Positions 1-8,788 of a stretch of 64,000 nucleotides of DNA are shown here, piece by piece (positions within the stretch are counted from its first letter, which is position 1; every line of letters starts with the position of its first letter). Origin of the DNA: Aldehydirespirator sp965200005 (GTDB lineage Bacteria; Actinomycetota; Acidimicrobiia; Acidimicrobiales; Aldehydirespiratoraceae); assembly GCA_965200005.1 (NCBI GenBank), contig OZ241331.1, forward strand, positions 310,001 through 374,000, written 5' to 3'. Below the pieces are notes generated by a model. That model did not search any database. It worked only from the letters and a program-made list of their open reading frames with translations, and was not told where the DNA came from. A program made the position numbers and the translations under genes.

Positions 1-1
1 G

Positions 2-2185
2 AGTCTCGGTCCGATGCGTGAAATCTGCGCCCGGCTTGACCGCCCCGACTTCATCGCTCTCGAGACGCCCGTTCTCTCATCCGAGGTGGTGCGACACCCC
101 GGCGAACCGATCGCGCTCGTTGTCGCAGGATCGCGTGCCGAAGCCGAAGACATAGCCGAGGAAGTAATTGTCGACATCGAACCCAGCGATCCAGTCTTAG
201 ATGTCCACCAAGCCATGCAGGCAACCTCACCCACTGTGCATGCCGGCTTGAGCATGCCGTTGGGCAACAACGTCGTGCTGGACGCACGGCTTGAAACATC
301 TGACTTTGACGCAGCGGTAGCTCGTGCAAACGAAGTTGTCGCCCTCGACATTCGCTCGCATCGCCAGAACGCTCTACCGCTCGAGGCGCGTGGCGCGGTG
401 GCGTCTCATGACCTTGCTAGCGGTCGCACCACACTCACTGCGTCAAACCAGATGCCACACATGCTGCGCACCGCTCTCGCGGACATCTTGGATGTTCCCG
501 AGTCGCAACTGCGAGTGGTCACACCCGAAGTAGGTGGTGCGTTCGGCCAGAAGATGTGTGTGCCCCGCGAGTATGTGGCCCTCGTGGCTGCGGCCCGCTT
601 GCTCGGCACGACGATCGCCTGGATCGAAGACAGGCTCGAGAACCTGCTGGCTTCCTGGCACAGCCGCGACCATCGCTACCGGATACGAGGTGCTTTCTCA
701 GCGGATGGCAAGTTGCTGGCACTTGACGGTGACCTGTTGTGCAACATCGGCGCCTACAGCAACTACCCCGTGACGTTCGGGGTTGAGCCCCTAATGGCGC
801 TCGCCGAACTCCCGGGGCCTTACATGCTCACCAACTACCGGGTGCGTGCTCGGGCCATCACAACCAACATGTGCCCCATAGCGCCGTACCGGGGAGTGTC
901 ACGACCAGTGCTGACTCTGGCAATGGAACGGCTCATGGACAGCGCTGCCCGCAAGCTCGGCATTGACCCGGTTGCGATACGCAACATCAACCTCGTGCAT
1001 GAGTTCCCCTATTCGATGCCCACCGGACTGCGTATTGACGAAGGTTCCTATACCGAGACGCTCAAGGCGGCAGTGCAGGCCATCTCGCTTGAGGACTTTC
1101 GTGAGCGCAAGGAGCACGCAGCCCGACAGGGGCGATACCTGGGTGTCGGATTCTCGGTCTTTGGCGAGCGAACCGGCTACGGAACTCCCGCTTTTGCGGC
1201 ACGATCCATGGAGATCACTCCTGGATACGAGACTGTGAGGCTAGAGATGGATCCCTCAGGTGGCGTAATCGCTCGGATAGGAGCCTCACCGCACGGTCAA
1301 GGACTGGCCACCGCTCTAGCACAACTCTTGGCCGATGAACTCGGCATCAAGGCCGATCAAGTATCGATAAGCCACGGCGACACAGACACCACGCCCTATG
1401 GCTGGGGCACCTTTGCGAGCCGCTCAATGGTCATCGCAGGTGGCGCGGCCACGCTTGCGGCACGCGAGCTCGCCGATCAGCTGCGGCAGATCGCAGCGCA
1501 CGAACTAGAAGCCGATCCGGCCGACATCAAGCTTGAAGAAGGTGCGGCCGCTGTTGCCGGAACCCGTATCGGTGTGCCGATCTCAGACATCGCACGCACG
1601 GCTCACCACTCGAGCCATCGGCTGCCCGATGGAGTGGGTCCCGGGCTAGCGGTAAGCGCCACGTATGACCCGGCAGGGACGTTTTCTAATGCTTGTCACG
1701 CAGCGGTCGTTGAAGTTGACATCGAGACTGGTCATGTGCGCCTTGAGCGCTTCGTTGTGGTCGCTGACGCAGGATTAGAAGTAAACCCGATGCTGGTTGA
1801 AGGCCAGATTCATGGTGGAGTCACTCAGGGAATTGCCAATGCGTTATATGAAGAGTTGGTGACAGACGAGCATGGAAATCTGATGACAGCATCGCTAATG
1901 GACTTCGCCGTTCCGACGGCATGTGAGATACCTGACCTCGAAGTCACCCATCTTCAGACAATTACAGATGCATCTATCTCTGGTGCTAAGGGCGTCGGTG
2001 AAGGTGGGGCGATCGGTGCTCCCGCGGCTGTTCTCAACGCGATTTCAGACGCGCTGTCACCGCTAGGCATCGAGGTGAACGAGATGCCTGCAACACCGAG
2101 TCGCATCCGAAAACTGATTCGAGACAGAGAGTCTCAGGTCGGCGGTGGCGTTACAACTCGTGCTCGAGCGGGAGCAGTCACATGA
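2..2185 (+). CDS. Xanthine dehydrogenase-family molybdopterin-binding subunit (5'-truncated)
   Basis: Large catalytic subunit of a molybdenum hydroxylase, which adds oxygen from water to an N-heterocycle or aldehyde carbon. The frame is open from base 2 with no stop, and compared with the paralogue at 2686 roughly 75-80 N-terminal residues are missing, so the true start lies left of the window. Counting from the Met at base 14, there is GGAFGQK near residue 174 (Mo-cofactor contact), PYRGVSRP near 291-298 (substrate loop) and the GVGEGG segment with the catalytic Glu near 662. It lacks the AYxCSFR loop of form I CO dehydrogenase, so it is not a true CoxL. The stop overlaps the next start (ATGA), indicating one operon with the FeS subunit and the second large subunit. 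Substrate unknown; a purine or pyridine-type ring is inferred from the neighbours. Confidence 0.93.
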   Translation, partial: SLGPMREICARLDRPDFIALETPVLSSEVVRHPGEPIALVVAGSRAEAEDIAEEVIVDIEPSDPVLDVHQAMQATSPTVHAGLSMPLGNNVVLDARLETSDFDAAVARANEVVALDIRSHRQNALPLEARGAVASHDLASGRTTLTASNQMPHMLRTALADILDVPESQLRVVTPEVGGAFGQKMCVPREYVALVAAARLLGTTIAWIEDRLENLLASWHSRDHRYRIRGAFSADGKLLALDGDLLCNIGAYSNYPVTFGVEPLMALAELPGPYMLTNYRVRARAITTNMCPIAPYRGVSRPVLTLAMERLMDSAARKLGIDPVAIRNINLVHEFPYSMPTGLRIDEGSYTETLKAAVQAISLEDFRERKEHAARQGRYLGVGFSVFGERTGYGTPAFAARSMEITPGYETVRLEMDPSGGVIARIGASPHGQGLATALAQLLADELGIKADQVSISHGDTDTTPYGWGTFASRSMVIAGGAATLAARELADQLRQIAAHELEADPADIKLEEGAAAVAGTRIGVPISDIARTAHHSSHRLPDGVGPGLAVSATYDPAGTFSNACHAAVVEVDIETGHVRLERFVVVADAGLEVNPMLVEGQIHGGVTQGIANALYEELVTDEHGNLMTASLMDFAVPTACEIPDLEVTHLQTITDASISGAKGVGEGGAIGAPAAVLNAISDALSPLGIEVNEMPATPSRIRKLIRDRESQVGGGVTTRARAGAVT

Positions 2186-2679
2186 GTCCTTCACACCACC
2201 AGTTCACTCTCACAGTCAACGATGAGACATTCAACGTGTCGGTTGAGGCACGCAAGACATTGGCTGACACCCTGCGGGAAGACTGTGGATTAACAGGAAC
2301 GCATCTGGGTTGTGAGCACGGTGTGTGTGGTGCTTGCACGGTGTTGTTAAACAACGAACCGGTGCGATCATGTTTGATGTTCGCAGTGCAATGCTCCGGT
2401 GACACTATTCGTACAGTCGAGGGACTCGCAGACAACGGCGAACTCAACTCTTTGCAGGCTGCGTTCTGGGAGCATCACGGTCTGCAATGTGGATTTTGCA
2501 CACCCGGTTTTTTGATGCTCGCGACTGGAGTACTCGAGTCAAATCCTCACATCGGTGACGACGAACTTGGAGAAGTGCTTGGCTCAAATCTGTGCCGATG
2601 TACGGGGTATCAGAACATCATCACTGCTGTTCAAGCGGCCCGAGACCAGGCGCTTTCATCATCCTCTGACAGGGTCTGA
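2182..2679 (+). CDS. (2Fe-2S)-binding small subunit of molybdenum hydroxylase
   Basis: CoxS/XdhC-type electron-transfer subunit (165 aa, usual size 150-170). The N-terminal plant-type ferredoxin domain has Cys44, Cys49, Cys52 and Cys64 (CEHGVCGAC motif). The C-terminal four-helix domain holds the second cluster, with CGFC near 103-106 and CRCTG near 138-140. All eight cluster cysteines are present, so the protein looks functional. It overlaps the upstream large subunit by 4 nt and lies 6 nt before a second large subunit. No FAD-binding medium subunit (CoxM type) is visible in the window, so it is either left of the window or replaced by another electron acceptor. Confidence 0.95.
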   Translation: MSPSHHQFTLTVNDETFNVSVEARKTLADTLREDCGLTGTHLGCEHGVCGACTVLLNNEPVRSCLMFAVQCSGDTIRTVEGLADNGELNSLQAAFWEHHGLQCGFCTPGFLMLATGVLESNPHIGDDELGEVLGSNLCRCTGYQNIITAVQAARDQALSSSSDRV

Positions 2680-2685
2680 CTTCTG

Positions 2686-4992
2686 GTGATCGGCGCGTCG
2701 ATACCGCGCCTTGAAGACCCGCCTTTGCTGCGTGGCGAGGCCACATTTGTTGATGACATCAACCTGCCCCGTCAACTTGTGATGCGAGTCGTGCGTTCGC
2801 AGTGGGCGCACGGACTCATTGAAGACATCGATACTTCTGAGGCTTGTGAGATGCCGGGGGTTGCGGCTGTCTGGACGGGCGCCGATGTGAGCGACATTGC
2901 ACTGATTGACTTCCGTCAGGTCGGCGCGGCCGAGATGGAGCCATATCGACAGCCGATCCTTGCTCAGAACCGGGTGCGTTACGTGGGTGAACCAGTGGCG
3001 GTGGTGTTCGCTCGTGACGCTTATGTGGCTGAAGACGCCGCTGAGGCAGTTGTGGTTGATGTCGACCCACTTGAGCCGGTGATCGACGCTTCCGCACCTC
3101 CTGGGAGCTTCGATGCCGACTACAACACTGAAGCGTTCGTCGTCCGTGAACAAACTGGCAATGTCGAGGCTGCTCTTTCGGCCGCTGAGTACATCGTTGA
3201 GGCCGATCTGAGTGTGGGCCGACACAGTGGAGTGCCACTTGAGTGCCGAGGAGCCGTGGCGCAGTATCGGCGTGACACCGGAGTGCTTGAGTTTCTTGGG
3301 GCAGCGAAGGTGCCCTACCAAAACCGAGATGCTCTAGCTCGCATGCTCGGATTACCGCCTTCTCGAGTTGTGCTCAAGGAGGGCCACGTTGGGGGCGGGT
3401 TCGGAATCCGGGGTGAGCTGTATCCCGAGGACGTGTTGGTAGCGCTTGCAGCGCTGCGACTACAGCGGCCCATCAAATGGGTGGAAGATCGCCATGAACA
3501 CCTGGTTTCAGCCAATCACTCACGTGATCAACGCCACAAGATACGCGCTGGTGTCGACGCCCGAGGAGTGATCGACGCCCTTGATGTCAAGTTTGTAAGT
3601 GATCAGGGCGCTTACGTGCGCACTCACGGCGCGACAGTGGCGACGCTTGCGGCGGCGCTTCTACCCGGCCCATACCGGATACCGAACTACAGAGTCGAGG
3701 GCAAGGTCCGGCTCACCAACAAGACCCCAGCTGGTACGTATCGAGCTCCCGGGCGATACGAGAGCACATTCGTACGTGAACGGGTCTTGGATCTGATCGC
3801 AGCAAGGTTAGGACTCGACCGTGCCGAGGTTCGTCGTCGCAACTTGATCGGTGTTGACGAGATGCCTTTTGAGCGCGGCATTCAGGCACTCGGCACTCCT
3901 GTCACTTACGACTCCGGTGACTACGAGCGGATGCTCGACCGGGTGTTCAAGCATCTCAAGTACGAGTCGCTCTCTCGCCGACTAACCAAGCGTCGTCAAC
4001 GTGGTGAGCTTGTGGGGCTAGGACTCGGATTCTTCGTAGAAAAGTCTGGACTAGGGCCATTTGCTGGAAGCCAGATTGATGTTGACACTTCGGGGTGGGT
4101 CACGGTTACCACAGGCGAAGCCTCGGTTGGGCAGGGCTTCGAGACGGTGATGGCGCAGATCTGTGCAGATGTTCTCGATGTCGATGTCGATCGGATCTCG
4201 GTGATCCACGGGCAGACCGACAAGTTCGGCTACGGCATGGGAGCATTTGCGAGCCGAGCGACCGTGATGGCCGGTGCGGCTACCCAGATGGCAAGCCTCA
4301 CGCTCAAGCAGCGATGTATCGATGTTGCGGCCTCGCTACTTGAGGCGAACCCCGATGATCTGGAACTCGTGGGGGGTGCAGTTCAAGTCAAAGGATCGCC
4401 GGCTCAGGCACTTCCGCTTGGAACGATTGCGGCCGCTCTGTCGCCGGGAGCAACGTTGGCTGGTGATCGGCCAGGGTTGAACGCTCAGCACTGGTTCAAC
4501 ACAACCCACATGAACTATCCGTATGGACTGCATGCAGCCGTAGCACAGATCGACGGCGCTACCGGCAACATCGCCATTGAGCGCTATGTGATCGCCTATG
4601 ACGTAGGTCGCGCCATCAACCCGATGCTGATCGAAGGCCAGATCTGCGGCGGAGCTGCTCAGGGTCTTGGGGGCGCCGTCTTTGAGGACTTCACCTACGA
4701 CGAGTCGGGACAGCCTCTCGCGACATCGTTCATGGACTACCTGCTGCCTACAGCGGTGGAGATGCCCGTGATCGAGATCCTGCTCTCTGAGGATGCTCCG
4801 AGCCCACTCAACCCGCTCGGAATCAAGGGTGCTGGCGAAGGCGGCACCACCGCTGTAGGTGCAACGCTGGCCTCTGCGGTCGATAACGCCTTGGGCCAGC
4901 CTGGAGCCATTAGGACACTGCCCATGACCCCCGAAGAGATCCGTGGTCTTTGCCGGAACCACCGACACACCAGGTTCAGTCGCCACTCCTAA
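2686..4992 (+). CDS. Second xanthine dehydrogenase-family molybdopterin-binding subunit
   Basis: Full-length molybdenum hydroxylase large subunit, 768 aa, starting at GTG 2686; an in-frame TGA at 2677 limits any upstream start to this GTG or CTG 2683. The N-terminus shows the family opening PRLEDPPLLRG. GGGFGIR near residue 236 and AGTYRAPGRYE near 349 surround the cofactor, and GAGEGG near 716 carries the catalytic Glu. It is a divergent paralogue of the upstream subunit (different substrate-loop residues), and both flank a single FeS subunit. Two large subunits could share the FeS subunit with different substrates, or form successive hydroxylation steps. Caffeine dehydrogenase, xanthine dehydrogenase and nicotinate dehydrogenase belong to this superfamily; the sequence alone does not say which applies. 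Confidence 0.92.
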   Translation: MIGASIPRLEDPPLLRGEATFVDDINLPRQLVMRVVRSQWAHGLIEDIDTSEACEMPGVAAVWTGADVSDIALIDFRQVGAAEMEPYRQPILAQNRVRYVGEPVAVVFARDAYVAEDAAEAVVVDVDPLEPVIDASAPPGSFDADYNTEAFVVREQTGNVEAALSAAEYIVEADLSVGRHSGVPLECRGAVAQYRRDTGVLEFLGAAKVPYQNRDALARMLGLPPSRVVLKEGHVGGGFGIRGELYPEDVLVALAALRLQRPIKWVEDRHEHLVSANHSRDQRHKIRAGVDARGVIDALDVKFVSDQGAYVRTHGATVATLAAALLPGPYRIPNYRVEGKVRLTNKTPAGTYRAPGRYESTFVRERVLDLIAARLGLDRAEVRRRNLIGVDEMPFERGIQALGTPVTYDSGDYERMLDRVFKHLKYESLSRRLTKRRQRGELVGLGLGFFVEKSGLGPFAGSQIDVDTSGWVTVTTGEASVGQGFETVMAQICADVLDVDVDRISVIHGQTDKFGYGMGAFASRATVMAGAATQMASLTLKQRCIDVAASLLEANPDDLELVGGAVQVKGSPAQALPLGTIAAALSPGATLAGDRPGLNAQHWFNTTHMNYPYGLHAAVAQIDGATGNIAIERYVIAYDVGRAINPMLIEGQICGGAAQGLGGAVFEDFTYDESGQPLATSFMDYLLPTAVEMPVIEILLSEDAPSPLNPLGIKGAGEGGTTAVGATLASAVDNALGQPGAIRTLPMTPEEIRGLCRNHRHTRFSRHS

Positions 4993-5081
4993 ACCCGTCT
5001 GGCACAACTAGGGGCGGGCCTCTGCCGTGTGCTGACTAGGGTTCCCGGAATTACTCGGCTACTTGGAGTACAAGGACTTCA

Positions 5082-6563
5082 ATGACAAACTTCATTTCCG
5101 TTGCAATCCCGTATGTCAACTCGGATCCACATCTCGGATACGTGTTTGAACTAGTCGAAACGGACATCTTTGCGCGGGCTATGCGAATGTCAGGCAAGAC
5201 AGTGAAGTTTGTTGGAGGCACTGACGAATACTCACTCAAGAATGTTCTTGCGGCTGAGCAGTCTGGCACTCCAATCGAGCAGTTCATTGAGCAAAAGGCG
5301 GCCCGATTCCAGCAACTTAGCACACCATTGGATCTCTCCTTTGATGACTATGTTCGGACTAGTACCGACTCTCGGCATCGACCAGCCGTTGAAGCGCTGT
5401 GGAAACTCTGTGATGCCGCTGGCGATCTCTACAAGAAAGAGTACTCGGGCCGGTATTGCGCTGGTTGTGAACGCTACTACGCAGCTGAGGAGTTACTGCC
5501 TGATGGTACGTGTGCAGAGCACAACGCACCGGTTGAGCTAATCTCGGAGACGAACTGGTTCTTTCGGCTCTCCAGGTATCAGCAGTTACTGATCGACCTG
5601 ATTGAGGGTGGACAGGTGGCTGTGGAGCCTCAGACGTTCTGTAACGAGGTGCTGTCGTTCCTCAAGAGTAGCCTCGAAGATCTGAGTTTGTCTCGATCTG
5701 CGCAACGTGCCCACGGATGGGGAATCCCAGTTCCAGGTGATCCTGAGCAGGTCATCTACGTGTGGTTTGACGCACTGACGAACTACATCTCATCGTTGGG
5801 GTTTGTGGGTGATCAAGCGAAGCAGCCTGACTTCGAGACGTTTTGGACTGAGGCCGACTCGCGTACTCACTGTGTTGGTAAAGGGATTACACGGTTTCAT
5901 GCTGTCTACTGGCCCGCATTTCTGATGTCGGCTGGTCAACTTCCACCTTCTCGAATCCAGGTACACGCGTATCTGACCTCCAACGGACAGAAGCTGTCAA
6001 AGTCAGCGGGTAATGCCGTCGATCCGTTGTCCGTGGTGGATCAGTACGGGATCGACGCGCTCCGATGGTGGTTTGCTCGTGAGGTTTCACCGATAGCCGA
6101 TACAGACTGCACGGTCAACCGCATGATTGAGCGTGCCAACATTGAACTCGCCAACGGAATCGGCAATGCTGTTAACCGCATTGCGACGCTAGCAACCCGC
6201 TATCTTAACGGCCGACTGCAAATTGACTCTTCAAACTGCATAACCGGCTGCGAGAATCTCTCACAGCAGGTGCTTTCTGATCTGTGCGACTATGACCGCA
6301 GGGCAGCGACAGATCGAATTGTCACCGCGATTGCAGCGCTCAACACCTATCTGGCATCAGAAGCACCATGGTTGTTGGCAAGACAGAGCGAGTGGGAGAG
6401 CTTTACAGATGTGCTCTCACGATCAACAAGCACCGCAATCCAAATCGGCCAAGCCTTAGAACCCATAGTCCCCCGGCTATCCAAGCGCATCCGCCACAGC
6501 CTCACACCAGTCGACGGTCAAATCCCACCCCCAAAACCAACCTTCCCCAGACTGAAACCCTGA
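5082..6563 (+). CDS. metG: Methionine--tRNA ligase
   Basis: Class I aminoacyl-tRNA synthetase charging tRNA-Met, 493 aa. It has the HIGH-type signature PHLGY (residues 16-20), the GTDE motif near 46-49, a connective-peptide zinc knuckle starting CAGC near 127, and a KLSKS signature near 303-307 in place of the usual KMSKS, followed by the anticodon-binding helical domain. It lacks the C-terminal tRNA-binding extension of longer MetRS proteins, as do many actinobacterial enzymes. ATG 5082 is preceded by AAGGA at good spacing. The catabolic surroundings are unusual for a housekeeping gene. It could be the sole metG or a second copy; this cannot be decided from one window. Confidence 0.93.
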   Translation: MTNFISVAIPYVNSDPHLGYVFELVETDIFARAMRMSGKTVKFVGGTDEYSLKNVLAAEQSGTPIEQFIEQKAARFQQLSTPLDLSFDDYVRTSTDSRHRPAVEALWKLCDAAGDLYKKEYSGRYCAGCERYYAAEELLPDGTCAEHNAPVELISETNWFFRLSRYQQLLIDLIEGGQVAVEPQTFCNEVLSFLKSSLEDLSLSRSAQRAHGWGIPVPGDPEQVIYVWFDALTNYISSLGFVGDQAKQPDFETFWTEADSRTHCVGKGITRFHAVYWPAFLMSAGQLPPSRIQVHAYLTSNGQKLSKSAGNAVDPLSVVDQYGIDALRWWFAREVSPIADTDCTVNRMIERANIELANGIGNAVNRIATLATRYLNGRLQIDSSNCITGCENLSQQVLSDLCDYDRRAATDRIVTAIAALNTYLASEAPWLLARQSEWESFTDVLSRSTSTAIQIGQALEPIVPRLSKRIRHSLTPVDGQIPPPKPTFPRLKP

Positions 6564-6585
6564 GGTCGTTACTTGGCGCGGGAGA

Positions 6586-7590
6586 CTAGGCGGTGGTGGT
6601 GGATTGGGTTAGGTTTCGGAGGAGTCTGCGGTAGGTGATCGAGCCGGAGTCTGCGAGTTTGAGGTGTAGTTCTTCTCGGGGATCTAGAGGTAACTCTGCA
6701 GGGTCTTGAGCCTCTACGACGATGCGGTCTTGTTCCATTACGTCGTGAAAGCCAGCTGCGAACTCGCTGTCGGGTGTGTCGAAAGAGTGGTTGCGGGATA
6801 GGTAAACAAAGATCAGTGTTTCGGCTCGATCAGTGGGCGAAGCCACGAATGTAATTGTGGTTACATCACCTGCTTTGGAGTCGCCCTGTTCCGACCAGGT
6901 GATCCCACCTTGTGTCGATACCACGGACTTTCTGTCGTGCAATGTGTAGGGCAAATGCAGCGTGTAATCCCGCAACAGAACCGAGTCATCGTAGGCGTAA
7001 GTCATGCCATCATCGGTAACAGTCACGTCAAACGGCTTGATGAATGGACCGTCCGCTAACTCTGTGAATCCCTCGTGAACGAAGTTGAAATGGGCGAAGT
7101 CAATTGCATTCTCAAGCATCCGTCCCGCAGATGACTGCCAGCGCCATGTGCTCACCAAAAATACGTGCCAGTCAGGACTATTCCAGTCATCATCGGGCCA
7201 AGGCGGCAGGTCAACAACCGGCTTGGAGGGAGCTACCCACACCGCGTTGTATGCCTCACAGACGTTGTACTTGTGCACGCTGGCACGGCTTGGGATTGCT
7301 GCACCTTGTCCCAATGCCGGGATGTGTGCCACCTTGCCACTGCGGTCGTATTGCCAGCCGTGGTACGGGCACATCAGCAGCCCATCACGGATACATCCAC
7401 CCGACAGCGCCACACCACGATGCACGCACTTGTCACGCAGCGCTACCAGCCCATCGGCATCTCGGTACAGCACGATGTTCTCACCCAGAAGCCGTACCTG
7501 TTGAGGCTCTCCGGTGACGTCCATGGCGACTGCCACCGGATGCCAGTAGCTCCTCAACGCCTGATCCAGCATCGAGGTGTGACCGGTCAT
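6586..7590 (-). CDS. Rieske [2Fe-2S] non-heme iron oxygenase (VanA/NdmA-like)
   Basis: Single-component-type oxygenase subunit, 334 aa. The N-terminal Rieske domain has Cys55/His57 (CVHRG) and Cys74/His77 (CPYHGW). The catalytic domain has Asp164, His167 and His172 in ENAIDFAHFNFVH, which bind and gate the mononuclear iron. Length and architecture match O- and N-demethylases such as VanA and NdmA/NdmB rather than alpha3beta3 dioxygenases. Its start overlaps the end of the ring-opening amidohydrolase by 4 nt (ATGA), so the two are translated together and probably act on the same heterocycle. Its reductase is not adjacent; the VanB/NdmD-like protein at 34.1 kb is a candidate partner (inference). 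Confidence 0.92.
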   Translation of the reverse strand: MTGHTSMLDQALRSYWHPVAVAMDVTGEPQQVRLLGENIVLYRDADGLVALRDKCVHRGVALSGGCIRDGLLMCPYHGWQYDRSGKVAHIPALGQGAAIPSRASVHKYNVCEAYNAVWVAPSKPVVDLPPWPDDDWNSPDWHVFLVSTWRWQSSAGRMLENAIDFAHFNFVHEGFTELADGPFIKPFDVTVTDDGMTYAYDDSVLLRDYTLHLPYTLHDRKSVVSTQGGITWSEQGDSKAGDVTTITFVASPTDRAETLIFVYLSRNHSFDTPDSEFAAGFHDVMEQDRIVVEAQDPAELPLDPREELHLKLADSGSITYRRLLRNLTQSTTTA

Positions 7591-8705
7591 GGCAGCTTGG
7601 ACATGTCGACGATCGCTGCGACCGGCCCACCACCCGCAGGTCCCTGCTGCAGAGCAGCGACCGAGCAGTACACGGCCGGGTCACCGATGGCCGCCGCAGC
7701 GACTGCACCTACTGCGCCTTTGGTGTGATGCGTGTGATGGATGTCGGAGTCGTTGATCGACACCAGCCGACGCCCGCGGAGGCGACCCGAAGGATCTGTC
7801 TCGCATTTGATAAAGCAGTTGACGAGGGCATCACCGAGGTCACTGGGGTGTGGCCGCTCGGGCAGTTTCAGGCCCGCTGAGCGGATGGCGTCGTAGATCC
7901 CATCAAAGTCAAGGGCATCACGCATCACTGAATGGCCGATCCGGAAGTCGCCACCGGCACCTGCGCGGTTACCGACAACCACGATCTGGGCCTCGTCAAG
8001 TTCCACACCGGAAGAGCAAGACGCCACAGACGAGTAGAGGTCAAGATCGGATGCAATCTGATCTGCTCGGGGTAGATCGAACTCCCCTACGGCGTAGCCG
8101 ATGCCTAGAGCAGCAGTGGCGTTCGAGACAGCCATTGACTCCATGGTGTCGGTGAGCGCCACCGTCTGGTTGCGGTTACGGGCATCCTCGATGCGCTCAC
8201 GCGTGAGCAGCGGAGTCTTGGATTGCACAAAGTGGACATCAGCCGGATCGCCAATCCCCGCACTATCCATGGCCGCCCGAACACCTTCGGCGACCTTTTC
8301 GACCATCGGCAAGCGCCCGATCTCCTCCGGGCGGATCGGCTCAGACATCGCCACACCCACCGCTAAGCGCTTCGCAGTACCAGTAGCGCCTTGAGCGTCA
8401 GCATCATCGGCCACCTGCGCAAACACATTCATGTGCGGTGCAATAACGCCATCCGTGCCTCCCGACCACACGATCGGTGTGTTGTCGATCTCCTCCGTTG
8501 ACCGAGTGCCGTGCTCTCTGAGAAAGTCACGCAGCACTCGGTCTGCAAGGATCCGTGAGAAGTCGTTGACCCCGCCGTTGCCCTCGGTCTTGCCAATCAC
8601 CCCGATGATGTCATCAGCACTGAATGAACCACTGTTGATCTCGGCGAGCAAGCCGTCGGTATCGGTCACAAACTCGAATGGAATCTTGCGTACAACTACC
8701 GGCAT
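7587..8705 (-). CDS. Ring-opening amidohydrolase (barbiturase / cyanuric acid amidohydrolase family)
   Basis: 372 aa, the normal length for AtzD/TrzD/barbiturase enzymes, which hydrolyse a cyclic amide in barbiturate or cyanurate using three Ser-Lys pairs on a three-fold pseudosymmetric fold. Family motifs are clear: GKTEGNGGVNDFSR near 39-52, SGGTDGV near 82-88, a second-repeat segment with LTDTMESMAVSNA, CSSGVEL in the third repeat, and the C-terminal GPAGGGPVAAIVD. The gene is in an operon with a Rieske oxygenase and close to molybdenum hydroxylases. That context suits oxidative breakdown of a pyrimidine or purine-like ring, where a Mo enzyme makes the cyclic amide and this enzyme opens it. 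Barbiturate versus another ring cannot be told from sequence. Confidence 0.9.
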   Translation of the reverse strand: MPVVVRKIPFEFVTDTDGLLAEINSGSFSADDIIGVIGKTEGNGGVNDFSRILADRVLRDFLREHGTRSTEEIDNTPIVWSGGTDGVIAPHMNVFAQVADDADAQGATGTAKRLAVGVAMSEPIRPEEIGRLPMVEKVAEGVRAAMDSAGIGDPADVHFVQSKTPLLTRERIEDARNRNQTVALTDTMESMAVSNATAALGIGYAVGEFDLPRADQIASDLDLYSSVASCSSGVELDEAQIVVVGNRAGAGGDFRIGHSVMRDALDFDGIYDAIRSAGLKLPERPHPSDLGDALVNCFIKCETDPSGRLRGRRLVSINDSDIHHTHHTKGAVGAVAAAAIGDPAVYCSVAALQQGPAGGGPVAAIVDMSKLP

Positions 8706-8788
8706 CTCTAGTTGGTCTCCTTAGTTGATGTGGGGGAGGATCGCTTGACGTGAGCCAAGACGCTCTTGATTCGCTCGCTTCGAATGTC

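Noticed and set aside
2..4992. Aerobic carbon monoxide dehydrogenase (coxSL)
   Set aside because: Neither large subunit has the AYxCSFR loop of form I CoxL; both resemble other members of the xanthine dehydrogenase family.
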